A DNA stretch of 64,000 bases from Lysinibacillus cavernae (GTDB taxonomy: Bacteria; Bacillota; Bacilli; Bacillales_A; Planococcaceae), in contig NZ_WMEF01000006.1 of assembly GCF_009724685.1 (NCBI RefSeq), forward strand, positions 62,001-126,000. The letters run 5' to 3'. The notes beneath the pieces were generated by a model. That model was given only the letters and a program-made list of their open reading frames with translations. It was not told the DNA's origin and searched no databases. Below, in pieces: positions 43,442 through 52,640 of this stretch. Both the position numbers and the translations under genes were made by a program. Every line of letters starts with the position of its first letter. Position 1 is the stretch's first letter.

Positions 43442-44614
43442 CTACCATTTCACAATCATAGCTGATTTATGAGATGTCTCTTTGATCACCACACCACGTT
43501 TAGCCATCTCTTTAATATACGTATCACCTGGCACGATTGCTTCAGGTGGGAATACCCCATGTTCTGTAATGTCACCTGCACCAATCATCTGGGCTACAAC
43601 GGAAATCGTATTAGCGGTAGCACGAGCCATAGCTGTTTCATTAATTGTCATATCTTTGCGCACAACCATTTCGTATTCATATGTCACTTGCTGCTGTGCT
43701 TTTTCACCAGATACAATGACACGTAACAGTACAGCATCTGGTTTTGTTCCCAGCTCTAGTTTCTTTTTGAGTGCCTCTCGCACCACTGCACGAACAGGTA
43801 CCTCTTGATTATCCACTTCTACCTTATTGGCAGAATCAAGGAATCCTAAGTCAGCTAAAAGCTTAAATTTCTCTGCATGACCTTTATAGCGTATTGTTTT
43901 ATATTCTAATGTACGGACATTTGGGAATGTCTTATACAATGTGGAGATGCCCCCAGATGTATAAAATGCCTCAAGCACACCGAAATCATCAAAATAAATT
44001 GGTTCAACACCTGATAGGGATGGGACTTCTTCAAGCTTGCCCTTCTGAATCGTTTTTGAAGGCTCAGTATAATGATCGAACACGCCATCTAAAGAAAATA
44101 CACGTGTATAATGAAGTGGAGGCTTTGGCTCAGTTGGAATACCACCTACAAATAGTTTAATAGATTCGACGTCATCTAATTTGGATGCACCATAGCCCGC
44201 TAGAATATTGATCATACCAGGAGCAACGCCTAAGTCTGGGATTATTGTGACACCTTTTGCCTTCGCTTCCTCATGAAGATCTAATATGTTCTCTGTAACC
44301 CCACCGATATGGCCACCTAAATCAACGGAATGTACACCTGCCTCAATCGCTGCTCTTGCTACACGCTCATTGAACGAATAAAATAGCGCATTAACGACTA
44401 CATCACCTTTCGATATAACGTCCATTAACGAATCATCACGTTCTGCATGAAGCTCTACAACCTCAACTTTATTTGTGCCTAACGTGTCGACAAAGTCCTG
44501 TGCTACTTTCACATCGATATCACCTAATAATACACGCTCTACTTTATCGTTTTTTATTAAATCACGAGCTACCTCTTTACCCATTAAACCTGCACCTAAT
44601 ACAACAACTTTCAT
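43442..44614 (-). CDS. Lysine 6-dehydrogenase (saccharopine dehydrogenase family)
   Basis: About 390 residues. VVLGAGLMGKEVARDLI is the NAD-binding start, GVHSVDLGGHIGGVTENILD and IPDLGVAPGMINILAGYG are substrate-domain blocks, and YKTIRYKGHAEKFKLLADLG and MARATANTISVVAQMIGAG follow. The sequence closely recalls the Geobacillus L-lysine 6-dehydrogenase, which deaminates the epsilon amino group of lysine and gives piperideine-6-carboxylate. It is the middle gene of the operon, 27 bp after the aldehyde dehydrogenase. I chose the ATG nine nt after AAAGGGG (44614), not the in-frame ATG directly next to it. Confidence 0.88.
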   Translation of the reverse strand: MKVVVLGAGLMGKEVARDLIKNDKVERVLLGDIDVKVAQDFVDTLGTNKVEVVELHAERDDSLMDVISKGDVVVNALFYSFNERVARAAIEAGVHSVDLGGHIGGVTENILDLHEEAKAKGVTIIPDLGVAPGMINILAGYGASKLDDVESIKLFVGGIPTEPKPPLHYTRVFSLDGVFDHYTEPSKTIQKGKLEEVPSLSGVEPIYFDDFGVLEAFYTSGGISTLYKTFPNVRTLEYKTIRYKGHAEKFKLLADLGFLDSANKVEVDNQEVPVRAVVREALKKKLELGTKPDAVLLRVIVSGEKAQQQVTYEYEMVVRKDMTINETAMARATANTISVVAQMIGAGDITEHGVFPPEAIVPGDTYIKEMAKRGVVIKETSHKSAMIVKW

Positions 44615-44640
44615 CAAGAACATCCCCTTTCGTTGATCTG

Positions 44641-46119
44641 TTACTCTGTATCGATTTGTGCTCTTTGTAATTTACCGCTGTAGTCTACATAAATACTCTT
44701 CCATTCTGTGTATACATCTAGGGCTGCTACACCTGAATCACGATGTCCATTTCCAGTCCCTTTTGTGCCTCCAAATGGCAAATGGATTTCAGCACCTGTT
44801 GTGCCCGCATTTACATAAACAATACCTGTGTCTAAGTCACGCTGTGCGCGGAAAATCGTATTGACATCTTGTGAGAAAATTGAGCTAGATAAGCCAAATT
44901 TCACACCATTATTTACTTCAATTGCTTCTTCTAAGCTTGCTACTTCAATTAAAGAAACGACAGGACCAAAGATTTCTTCTTGGGCAATAATCATTTCAGG
45001 TTTCACATTTGTAAACAACGTAGGCTCATAATAGAACCCTTTATCGTAAGGCGGCTCATTTAATATTCTGCCTCCTGCTAATAATGTTGCTCCCTCCTGC
45101 TTACCTATTTGTACATAGTGATTAATTTTTTCCAGTGCTGCCTTATTTATCACCGGCCCAATTTTAACTCCCTCGTCTAGACCGTTCCCAATTGTTAGCT
45201 TTTGCATTTCATCTAATAGACGCTTTTCTAATTGTTCTTTTACATCTTTATGCACAATCACTCGGCTACATGCTGTACATCTTTGTCCAGCTGTTCCAAA
45301 TGCACTCCATAAAATTCCTTCTGTAGCTAGCTGTAAATCAGCGTCATCCATGACAATGACAGCATTTTTTCCACCCATCTCCAATGAAATCTTTTTCAAG
45401 TGCTTACCGCCAAGCTCTGCTACTTTACTGCCAGTTTCTGTAGATCCCGTAAAGGAGATAACCTTGACACCAGGATGTTCAATTAATGCTGTACCTACTG
45501 TAGGTCCTGTCCCAAATACAATATTGGCTACACCATCTGGTAAACCTACTTCTTCAAAAATCTTACCCATTTCATTGGCCATCATTGGTGTTTCATTGGA
45601 TGGTTTCCAAATGAATGTATTGCCTGCAACAATTGCGGGAAATGACTTCCACGTTGCGATAGCAACAGGGAAATTCCAAGGAGTAATGAGCGCTACAACA
45701 CCAATAGGTGCCCTTACACTCATGGCAAATTTATTGGCAAGCTCTGATGGTGTTGTTTCGCCAAACAACCTTCGACCTTCACCAGCCATATAGTAAGCCA
45801 TGTCAATTCCTTCTTGTACTTCTCCTCTCGCCTCTTCAATTACCTTACCCATCTCTTTTGTTAAAACGGTCGCCAAATACTCTTTTTTTTCTTTCATTTT
45901 TTGACCGATGGCATATAAATAATCTGCACGTTTTGGTGCTGGTACAAGTGACCAGCTTTTTTGTGCTTGCTTTGCAGCAGCTACAGCCTCATCTACCTCA
46001 TGTGAAGTAGAGCGTGGTATGGTAGCAAGCTGCTCACCATTTGCAGGGTTCGTCACTGCTATACTTTGTAAATGTGAATGTGTTATCCATTTACCACCGA
46101 TATAGTTTTTAATCTCCAC
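44641..46119 (-). CDS. Aldehyde dehydrogenase, probable aminoadipate semialdehyde dehydrogenase
   Basis: A 492-residue NAD(P) aldehyde dehydrogenase. ITPWNFPVAIATWKSFPAIV and VISFTGSTETGSK bind the cofactor, LEMGGKNAVIV holds the general-base Glu, and FGTAGQRCTACSR holds the catalytic Cys. The overall sequence resembles the ALDH7/betaine and semialdehyde group. As first gene of an operon with lysine 6-dehydrogenase it probably oxidises the open form of piperideine-6-carboxylate to 2-aminoadipate. The GTG at 46119 lies 9 nt after AGGGGG; a GTG three codons earlier lies in the ribosome site. Confidence 0.88.
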   Translation of the reverse strand: MEIKNYIGGKWITHSHLQSIAVTNPANGEQLATIPRSTSHEVDEAVAAAKQAQKSWSLVPAPKRADYLYAIGQKMKEKKEYLATVLTKEMGKVIEEARGEVQEGIDMAYYMAGEGRRLFGETTPSELANKFAMSVRAPIGVVALITPWNFPVAIATWKSFPAIVAGNTFIWKPSNETPMMANEMGKIFEEVGLPDGVANIVFGTGPTVGTALIEHPGVKVISFTGSTETGSKVAELGGKHLKKISLEMGGKNAVIVMDDADLQLATEGILWSAFGTAGQRCTACSRVIVHKDVKEQLEKRLLDEMQKLTIGNGLDEGVKIGPVINKAALEKINHYVQIGKQEGATLLAGGRILNEPPYDKGFYYEPTLFTNVKPEMIIAQEEIFGPVVSLIEVASLEEAIEVNNGVKFGLSSSIFSQDVNTIFRAQRDLDTGIVYVNAGTTGAEIHLPFGGTKGTGNGHRDSGVAALDVYTEWKSIYVDYSGKLQRAQIDTE

Positions 46120-46713
46120 TACATACACCCCCTGAGATACTCTATGATGCCTCGGCTATTGTACCAGTCGTATTCCATAGGTATAGAGTCTATGAATATT
46201 ACCAGAATCAATTTCGCCTTGGAGTAATTGCGTCCGAGCATTGAATTGTACTTGCACAATCCAATATCCGTGACATTTACCAGCGACTTTATCTTCATAC
46301 AATTAAAATTTGGTTCCCCAGCAAAAGGATTTATTGTCTTATGACTTTTGAAGGTGGGAATCTTCTACTGCACAAAGATAAAATATGTCAAAATTCCGAA
46401 TTTTCAATATGCATTACACCTTGTAATACTAGCATTTACATAATAATCGGTGACAACTGCCGGAGGCTTATTTCCACTTAACTTCATTACCTCAATATAG
46501 AGGATGACTTCTAAAAATAGAAGTCGCCTAAGGTTATGTATATTCACAACACCCCTAGTTAAATGAAAATAAATAATACACATTCTAGTTTTTTATATTC
46601 GACATTTTCTAACTAATTCCCTTTTTTTCTAAAATATTTAATTTCTTATTGAAACCAATCTGACTTATAATCGTATACAATATCATTAAATTAACTTTTG
46701 GAGGAATCCCTTT
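46120..46713. other. 594-bp gap with repeat copy and hairpins
   Basis: The gap is between the divergent aldehyde dehydrogenase and AIM24-like genes. It holds the second copy of the repeat also found at 961 (46208-46238) and a hairpin with arms GACTTCTA (46506-46513) and TAGAAGTC (46517-46524). No open frame looks protein-coding. A decayed mobile element is possible but not shown. Confidence 0.45.
46208..46238. repeat. Candidate dispersed intergenic repeat, copy 2
   Basis: TCAATTTCGCCTTGGAGTAA and what follows match the stretch at 961-991 at 23 of 28 leading positions. This copy has lost part of the inverted symmetry of the first. Confidence 0.45.
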
Positions 46714-47514
46714 ATGAATAATCATGAAATTGACTACAAGTTATTTGGTGACGACATGCAATATGTGCAAGTTGAGCTTGATCCTCAAGAAACAGTTGTT
46801 GCAGAGGCAGGCGCATTAATGATGATGGATGACTCAATCCACATGGAAACTATTTTTGGTGATGGTTCACGTGGTGGTTCGCAAAGTGGCCTAATGGGGA
46901 AATTACTAGGTGCTGGAAAACGAATAATTACAGGTGAAAGTTTATTCATGACGACATTCACAAATGTTGGCTCAGGTAAAAAACATGTTTATTTCGCTTC
47001 TCCATACCCAGGTAAGATTATTCCAATGGATTTAAGTCAAATGAACGGTAAAATCATTTGTCAAAAGGACGCATTTTTAGCAGCAGCTAAAGGTGTTTCT
47101 GTTGGCGTTGAATTTCAGAAAAAAATTGGAGTAGGCTTCTTCGGTGGTGAAGGTTTCATTATGCAAAAACTTGAGGGAGACGGTATGGCATTTGTACATG
47201 CAGGTGGAGCGATTCATGAAAAAACGTTACAACCTGGAGAAGTTTTACGTGTGGATACAGGATGCTTAGTGGCGATGACATCCAATGTAGATTACGATAT
47301 TGAGATGGTTGGAGGCGTAAAAACTGCCCTATTTGGTGGCGAAGGGATCTTCTTTGCTACATTGCGCGGCCCTGGGACAGTGTGGGTACAATCATTACCA
47401 TTTAGCCGTTTAGCGAGCCGTGTCTTTGCCGCAGCACCAATTTCACAAGGCGGAGGCGGACAGTCTAAAGGTGAAGGCGGTATCGGTGGTTTATTCGATT
47501 TATTCAATAGATAA
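46714..47514 (+). CDS. AIM24/TIGR00266 family protein
   Basis: A 266-residue beta-rich protein of the AIM24 family. VELDPQETVVAEAGALMMMD, GESLFMTTFTNVG, LRVDTGCLVAMTSNVDYDIE and FATLRGPGTVWVQSLPFSRLA are the family blocks. The C-terminus ends in a Gly-rich segment and GLFDLFNR. The family is very widespread, including yeast mitochondria, but its biochemical role is not known. TTTGGAGG stands 9-10 nt before the ATG. No signal peptide is seen. It is a single gene. Confidence 0.9.
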   Translation: MNNHEIDYKLFGDDMQYVQVELDPQETVVAEAGALMMMDDSIHMETIFGDGSRGGSQSGLMGKLLGAGKRIITGESLFMTTFTNVGSGKKHVYFASPYPGKIIPMDLSQMNGKIICQKDAFLAAAKGVSVGVEFQKKIGVGFFGGEGFIMQKLEGDGMAFVHAGGAIHEKTLQPGEVLRVDTGCLVAMTSNVDYDIEMVGGVKTALFGGEGIFFATLRGPGTVWVQSLPFSRLASRVFAAAPISQGGGGQSKGEGGIGGLFDLFNR

Positions 47515-47516
47515 GA

Positions 47517-47560
47517 AAAAATGGAGCATATCAGCAGATGATATGCTCCTCTTATTATTT
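47517..47560 (-). terminator. Terminator hairpin after 2-hydroxyacid dehydrogenase gene
   Basis: The stem GGAGCATATCA (47523-47533) with TGATATGCTCC (47539-47549) is followed by ATTTTTTCTT on the minus strand, so it ends the leftward gene and may also stop the AIM24 transcript. Confidence 0.82.
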
Positions 47561-48521
47561 AATCAATTCGATTTGAGATTGCCTTGCCTTGTCCATAGGC
47601 CGTCAATGCTTTCACATTCAACATCAACATGGCGGTTCTCGTTTCTAACGACGCACTACCGATATGTGGCAGAGCTACTACATTGGGAAGTGTTAATAAA
47701 GGATGGTCCATTGCAATCGGCTCTTGTTCAAACACATCTAGTCCAGCAGCCCACAGTTTACCATTTTTCAAGACATCATACAGTGCAACCTCATCGATAA
47801 TTCCACCACGTGAGGCATTAATTAATACAGCATCTTCTTTCATCAGAGCCAACTCGTGTTCTCCAATAAGCCCCTCTGTATCATTATTATAAGGTGTCAT
47901 GATGACAACAAAGTCAGATTGCTTTAATAGATCCTCTAAAGAAACATATTGAAAGCCATACATCTCTTCCGCCTCATGGCGACGTCTTCGATTATTATAC
48001 AAGATTTTCATATCAAAACCTTTTGCTCGTCTAGCAACAGCTTGACCAATTCGTCCCATGCCAATAATTCCTATTGTTGCGCCTGATACATCTTTACCAA
48101 CCAGTTGCATTGGATACCAGCTTTTCCATTTGCCTTCACGCAAATATCGTTCACTTTCTGGAATTCTTCTCGCTGTTGCAAGCAGTAAACCAAACACTAA
48201 ATCTGCAGTCGTATTTGTTAAGACACCAGGCGTATTTGTCGCCATTATGCCTTGTTTTCGTAAAGCTTTCACATCAATATTATTGTAGCCAACTGCTAAA
48301 TTCGTTACTAATTTCAAATTGGGTGCATGCGTAAGTAACTCTTCATCTACAAGATCTGCTATCGTTACCCACAGTACTTCACAATCTGAGACAGCTGCTA
48401 GCAATTTGTCACGTGGGATTACAATCTCTTCCTCATCCCACTGTGAGATTTCATAAAACTCCTGTAACGGTTCAACAATATGTGTAGGAAACTTACGTGT
48501 TATAAATAATTTCTTTTTCAT
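47559..48521 (-). CDS. D-2-hydroxyacid dehydrogenase (glyoxylate reductase-like)
   Basis: A 320-residue D-isomer-specific dehydrogenase. IGIIGMGRIGQAVARRAKGF is the NAD(P) site, with NNRRRR after the second strand favouring NADPH. ASRGGIIDEVALYDVLKNG holds the catalytic Arg, and LPHIGSAS the catalytic His; the Glu lies in LDVFEQEP. It resembles the glyoxylate/hydroxypyruvate reductase branch. It should reduce glyoxylate or a related 2-oxoacid in the cytosol. GAGGGGTG precedes the ATG. It is a single gene. Confidence 0.92.
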   Translation of the reverse strand: MKKKLFITRKFPTHIVEPLQEFYEISQWDEEEIVIPRDKLLAAVSDCEVLWVTIADLVDEELLTHAPNLKLVTNLAVGYNNIDVKALRKQGIMATNTPGVLTNTTADLVFGLLLATARRIPESERYLREGKWKSWYPMQLVGKDVSGATIGIIGMGRIGQAVARRAKGFDMKILYNNRRRRHEAEEMYGFQYVSLEDLLKQSDFVVIMTPYNNDTEGLIGEHELALMKEDAVLINASRGGIIDEVALYDVLKNGKLWAAGLDVFEQEPIAMDHPLLTLPNVVALPHIGSASLETRTAMLMLNVKALTAYGQGKAISNRID

Positions 48522-48685
48522 GTTCCAAACACCCCTCTACTCATTTCCCTAATTCGCCTATAGCGTAACACTTAAAACAAGCATTTTCTAGGGTTTTCTA
48601 GTCTTCCTCTTTGTATAGATGGTTGTTATCAGCTTTATTTTTAGTTTATCCATGAAATAGATCATTTTATCCTAATCTACAGCAC

Positions 48686-48722
48686 TAAAAAAACTATGCA
48701 TAGATTTATGCATAGCCGTTTT
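48686..48722 (-). terminator. Rho-independent terminator after hemAT
   Basis: A perfect 9-bp stem CTATGCATA (48694-48702) with TATGCATAG (48707-48715) is followed by TTTTTTT on the minus strand. Confidence 0.88.
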
Positions 48723-48726
48723 TCAT

Positions 48727-50019
48727 TTAAAACTCTCTGATTGTTGTATTTAAGCGATTGGCCACCCTCTCCAATTCATCAGAAGATTCACCAATAGACT
48801 CAATAATATTCGCTAAATCAGATATTTGGTTCCCTACATTTTGAAAATTCGAGATAGACTCTTCTACAGAACCGGAAATCGCGTCAAATGCTTTTAGAGA
48901 CTCGGCATTGCGTTCAATACTACTATTCACTAGTTCCTGTATGTCTTGAATGGCGTGGACAACCTGTGTTGTAATGCCGTTAGACATCATGATTAATTCA
49001 GCAATTTGTTCAACTGAGCTTTTCGTTTGATCCGCAAGCTTTCGTACTTCATTTGCAACCACTGCGAAGCCTTTACCATGTTCACCAGCACGCGCCGCTT
49101 CAATTGCAGAGTTTAGTGCCAGTAAATTTGTTTGTCCTGAAATACTTTTCACAATTTCAACAACTGCATTTATTTTGGAAGAAGACTCATCTAACTGCCC
49201 CACCATATTTGCCATTTCAACAGTCTTGTGATGAATTTTTCCTGTTTGTTCATTGATTGATACTATTTTAGCATAACCTTCACTAGACACCTTTTGCATA
49301 GATTCCGCTTCATAAATACTGTCCGTTAAAGAACCATTAACTTTTTTGGCGCTAAAAACAAGCTCTGTTACTGTTGAAGACGTATTTTGTGATTGAATCT
49401 CTAATTGTGTAGAAATTCCACCTATCACTTCTTTTACGTGTTCACGAACACTATTACGTTGCTCTTCAATTAATGTATTGGCATAGTTATCATATTCTTC
49501 TAAAACAATCTGCTGTTCAAAATTGCAGATTTTACTGGTTGCATCACAAAATTTTTCTTCCTCGCCTTTAGATAATTTTAGCTCATAAATAATTTTTCGT
49601 AATGATTTCTCAAGAATTTGAAAAGCTGCTAGATACCACTTCGGATATAAATTTATCTTCACATGCATTTTTGCCACACGTCTCCGCTTTTCTAAAAAAG
49701 CCTCATCTATCCGTCCTTCAAACATTTCAATAATATGATGGCGTAATGTTTGGCGTAAGCGCTCACTGGAACTGTGCGTTTGAATAACCGCCTGTAAAGA
49801 AGGCACACTTTCTATCGCATGGTAAAATGCTGCTACTACTTCAACAACATTTCTTTCTACATATGGTTTTAAGCTTTTAATTAGTTGAAGATCCTGTACA
49901 GTTAAACCCAATAGATTTAACTGCAACAAGCGCTCTGGGTCTTCAATAAAAATACCGATGTTTGTTTCATTGCTTATTTCAATTGTACTTTTCTTTGATC
50001 TATTTACAATTTGAAACAT
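48727..50019 (-). CDS. hemAT: Globin-coupled aerotaxis transducer HemAT
   Basis: A 430-residue soluble chemoreceptor. The N-terminal part (about 20-180) is a globin-coupled sensor fold with the likely proximal haem ligand His119 in [15 protein letters not shown] and a distal-pocket Tyr in AFYHAIES. The C-terminal part is a methyl-accepting signalling domain with the conserved tip [20 protein letters not shown] and [14 protein letters not shown]. No membrane helix is present, as in Bacillus HemAT (432 residues). It should sense oxygen through haem and signal to CheA. ATG 50019 follows GAGGTGG at 5 nt; an in-frame GTG lies inside that ribosome site. Confidence 0.93.
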   Translation of the reverse strand: MFQIVNRSKKSTIEISNETNIGIFIEDPERLLQLNLLGLTVQDLQLIKSLKPYVERNVVEVVAAFYHAIESVPSLQAVIQTHSSSERLRQTLRHHIIEMFEGRIDEAFLEKRRRVAKMHVKINLYPKWYLAAFQILEKSLRKIIYELKLSKGEEEKFCDATSKICNFEQQIVLEEYDNYANTLIEEQRNSVREHVKEVIGGISTQLEIQSQNTSSTVTELVFSAKKVNGSLTDSIYEAESMQKVSSEGYAKIVSINEQTGKIHHKTVEMANMVGQLDESSSKINAVVEIVKSISGQTNLLALNSAIEAARAGEHGKGFAVVANEVRKLADQTKSSVEQIAELIMMSNGITTQVVHAIQDIQELVNSSIERNAESLKAFDAISGSVEESISNFQNVGNQISDLANIIESIGESSDELERVANRLNTTIREF

Positions 50020-50267
50020 TTTCTCCACCTCATATTATAATCATATACAGAACTAAGCCCTTTTTCCTATAAATCATTAAAAAACAACGAACAATTAAAT
50101 ACTTTATGTATCAATTATAATACCAAAACAATCAATTAAACAATATACAGGAAATTGATGTCTAATATTATTATAATTTGCTATACAATCATACTAATAT
50201 ATAGCTCTTTATACCTAATTTTATTCATTTTAATAGAAAACTGGATAAATGAATCGATAATTTTTTA

Positions 50268-50312
50268 TGCAAAAAAGCCACCGCTTCTTGTGAAAGAAGA
50301 GTGACTTTTAAT
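50268..50312 (-). terminator. Terminator after uppP
   Basis: On the minus strand AAAGTCAC pairs with GTGGCTTT (one mismatch), extended by TTCTT/AAGAA, followed by TTTGC. It lies directly after the stop at 50313. Confidence 0.75.
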
Positions 50313-51149
50313 TTACATGAAAATAATGACGCAAAGAATTGCAGCTAAAACTAAACGATAAATTGCAAAAGGCATTAATTTCACTTTAGAAATAAGCGCT
50401 AAGAAAAATTTAATTGATAGTAATGCAAAGATAAATGAACTAATAAATCCAACAGCGTAGAATCCAAAATAGTCCATTGATAAAGTATCCCAGTTTTTCA
50501 AGACGGATACTAAACTAGCTCCTGCCATGATTGGCACTGCCATGATGAATGTAAAATCAGCTGCCACACGGTGACTCATACCGAATAGTACCCCACCAGA
50601 AATAGTCGCACCTGAACGAGAAAAACCTGGCCATAAAGATAAGCATTGAACTAGCCCTACTTTGAAGGCTAAACCATAGGAAATCTTATCTAAAGAATCT
50701 ATGTTTGGCTTTCTTGGTGCCAATTTATCTGCAGCAATCATCAGAATGGCTCCTGCCACTAATGCATAAATAACATGCTCTACTTTAAAAAGATGGTCGT
50801 CAATAAAATCCTTCAACGCAAAACCTAGGACAACTGCTGGCAACATCCCAACAATGACATGCAATAAGTTAAAACGACTAGTTATAGACTTAGTTTGACC
50901 GTCAATATTGTATAAGCCAACTAAGCTTAACATCCGTTTCCACATGACTACGATAACTGCTAAAATGGAGCCAAGTTGAACAACAATTTTAAATGTGTTG
51001 GCTGGGTATTTCCCCAAAAATTCCTCTGTCTTTAACCACATATCGTCCACGATAATCATATGACCCGTAGAAGATACTGGTGCAAATTCTGTCATACCTT
51101 CAACAAAGCCTAATATCAATGCCTTTAATAATTCTATAATATCCACCAT
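50313..51149 (-). CDS. uppP: Undecaprenyl-diphosphatase UppP (BacA)
   Basis: A 278-residue polytopic membrane enzyme. The two catalytic motifs are EGMTEFAPVSSTGH (near residue 17) and PGFSRSGATISGG (near 172), which line the active site of UppP. It removes a phosphate from undecaprenyl diphosphate and recycles the lipid carrier for peptidoglycan; extra copies give bacitracin resistance. AAGGTGAC precedes the ATG. The length is normal. It is a single gene; the next gene upstream in the same direction is about 100 bp away. Confidence 0.95.
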   Translation of the reverse strand: MVDIIELLKALILGFVEGMTEFAPVSSTGHMIIVDDMWLKTEEFLGKYPANTFKIVVQLGSILAVIVVMWKRMLSLVGLYNIDGQTKSITSRFNLLHVIVGMLPAVVLGFALKDFIDDHLFKVEHVIYALVAGAILMIAADKLAPRKPNIDSLDKISYGLAFKVGLVQCLSLWPGFSRSGATISGGVLFGMSHRVAADFTFIMAVPIMAGASLVSVLKNWDTLSMDYFGFYAVGFISSFIFALLSIKFFLALISKVKLMPFAIYRLVLAAILCVIIFM

Positions 51150-51253
51150 GTCACCTTACCTTTTTTAATCAAATACCCACTTATTATAAAATACTCTGTT
51201 TTCATATACTACTGCCATTTCATCTAAGTAGCATATTTTAAGACTACCACACA

Positions 51254-52333
51254 CTATTGAAATTTTATATCCACTACCCAAAGCTCTGATCTACTACCAA
51301 TTCGCATAGGTGGCCCCCAGAACCCATAGCCTGATGAAACAAGTGTATGCATTTGCTCCTTCATCTTATAACCATAATCCAATTCAAATACCCGAGCTGT
51401 AATATACTGATTTGGCCATAGCTGACCTTTATGGGTATGACCTGACATATGTAAATCAACCCCCATTTTCGAAGGTGTTAACAAGTTATCAGGTGTGTGG
51501 TTCATCACAAGCCATGGTAAGTCATCAGAAGGCTTTAATTCTTCAAGTGGTTTTCTTTCGTTGTTTGTTCTGTCCTCTTGCCCTGTTAATATAAACGCAT
51601 TTTCTATACGAATTGTTTCATCTAACAGTATTTTTACATCGGCATTTTCCATTTCTTTTATAAAAGCAGGAATTTTTTTACCGTAATACTCATGGTTACC
51701 TAATATACCATACGTTCCATATGTAGACGTTAATTGTTTCATGACATCTGCCATTCCCTCTTGCACAAACCATTTTGGATCATCATCTACTATATCTCCA
51801 GCTAACAAAACGATATCTGCCTGCGCTTCATTTGTGAGGTTAACAAAGCGTTGCAAATGTCTTTTATGCGATAAAATGCCTAAGTGAAAATCGGATGCCA
51901 CAACTGCTCTCAGCGAATCTAGCTCACTACTCTTTTTATCTACTGTTATTTCTAAGTGACGAACGACTGGAGAATAAGCTAAATAAGAGCCAATAATACT
52001 TAACATAAACAGGACAGCAACTGCAATACTACCAATTATTTGAACATTTTTAAAGGGTGTTAACCAAATAATTAATTGTGCAGCTAAGCATAATAATAAG
52101 CCATACTCAAATATAAACATCCAGTAATTACTGACAATTGAAAAGAATCTTACCGACTCATGTAATCTGCCAATCAAAATACTAAAAGCAACAATATACA
52201 ATATTAACCAAAATAGGGTTGGATAACGGAACCACCCCATAGCTACAAGCCACTGTTTTACTCCCCACCCTAAATAGAAAGTCAACGCACTATAAATGCT
52301 AATTAAAAGTATACCACCGACTACTTTTGGCAT
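51254..52333 (-). CDS. Membrane metallophosphoesterase (YkuE/YaeI-like)
   Basis: A 359-residue protein. Four membrane helices fill the first 130 residues, then comes a calcineurin-like phosphoesterase domain: DFHLG, GDIVDDD, GNHEYYG, MNHTP and GHTHKGQ supply the two-metal site. Some relatives (LpxH-like or YkuE) act on lipid pyrophosphates or lipoteichoic acid intermediates. The substrate is not known. AGAGGAAAG lies upstream of the ATG. The gene is near uppP but a shared transcript is not clear. Confidence 0.88.
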   Translation of the reverse strand: MPKVVGGILLISIYSALTFYLGWGVKQWLVAMGWFRYPTLFWLILYIVAFSILIGRLHESVRFFSIVSNYWMFIFEYGLLLCLAAQLIIWLTPFKNVQIIGSIAVAVLFMLSIIGSYLAYSPVVRHLEITVDKKSSELDSLRAVVASDFHLGILSHKRHLQRFVNLTNEAQADIVLLAGDIVDDDPKWFVQEGMADVMKQLTSTYGTYGILGNHEYYGKKIPAFIKEMENADVKILLDETIRIENAFILTGQEDRTNNERKPLEELKPSDDLPWLVMNHTPDNLLTPSKMGVDLHMSGHTHKGQLWPNQYITARVFELDYGYKMKEQMHTLVSSGYGFWGPPMRIGSRSELWVVDIKFQ

Positions 52334-52640
52334 ATCTTAGTCCTCTACTTTCCTCTATATTTAGTCGATTATATCATTATACTTAACAATCATATTGCAA
52401 GAAGCCCTTGAATACGCTTCTAAAGAAAGATAGGAACTAACTACTTAAGTTAATATCAATGTAAATTTACCGTAAAATTACTCACTATTCTCTCTTTTTA
52501 CATGACATTTCATTGTATATAGATGACATTTTCGTCATTTTTGTACTAAAAGCTACTTTTATTTTCACAAATATTCCAGTAACATATTAGATAAGCAAGG
52601 AAATTTACGCATTTACGACAAAAAAGGGGTGCTATTTCAA
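52334..52640. other. Divergent AT-rich gap without recognised features
   Basis: About 300 bp separates the phosphoesterase gene from the divergent acyl-CoA dehydrogenase gene. A weak stem ATGAC/GTCAT with a T run lies near 52525, but it is too short to call. I see no small gene or repeat. Confidence 0.4.

Noticed and set aside
43482..43808. Plus-strand frames over the lysine dehydrogenase
   Set aside because: They overlap the well supported minus-strand gene completely and look like antisense shadows.
45350..45793. 147-codon plus-strand frame
   Set aside because: It is antisense to the aldehyde dehydrogenase; the sense codons carry the conserved motifs.
46120..46713. Decayed transposon in the gap before the AIM24 gene
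   Set aside because: I translated the gap and did not find a transposase fragment; only a repeat copy and a hairpin are supported.
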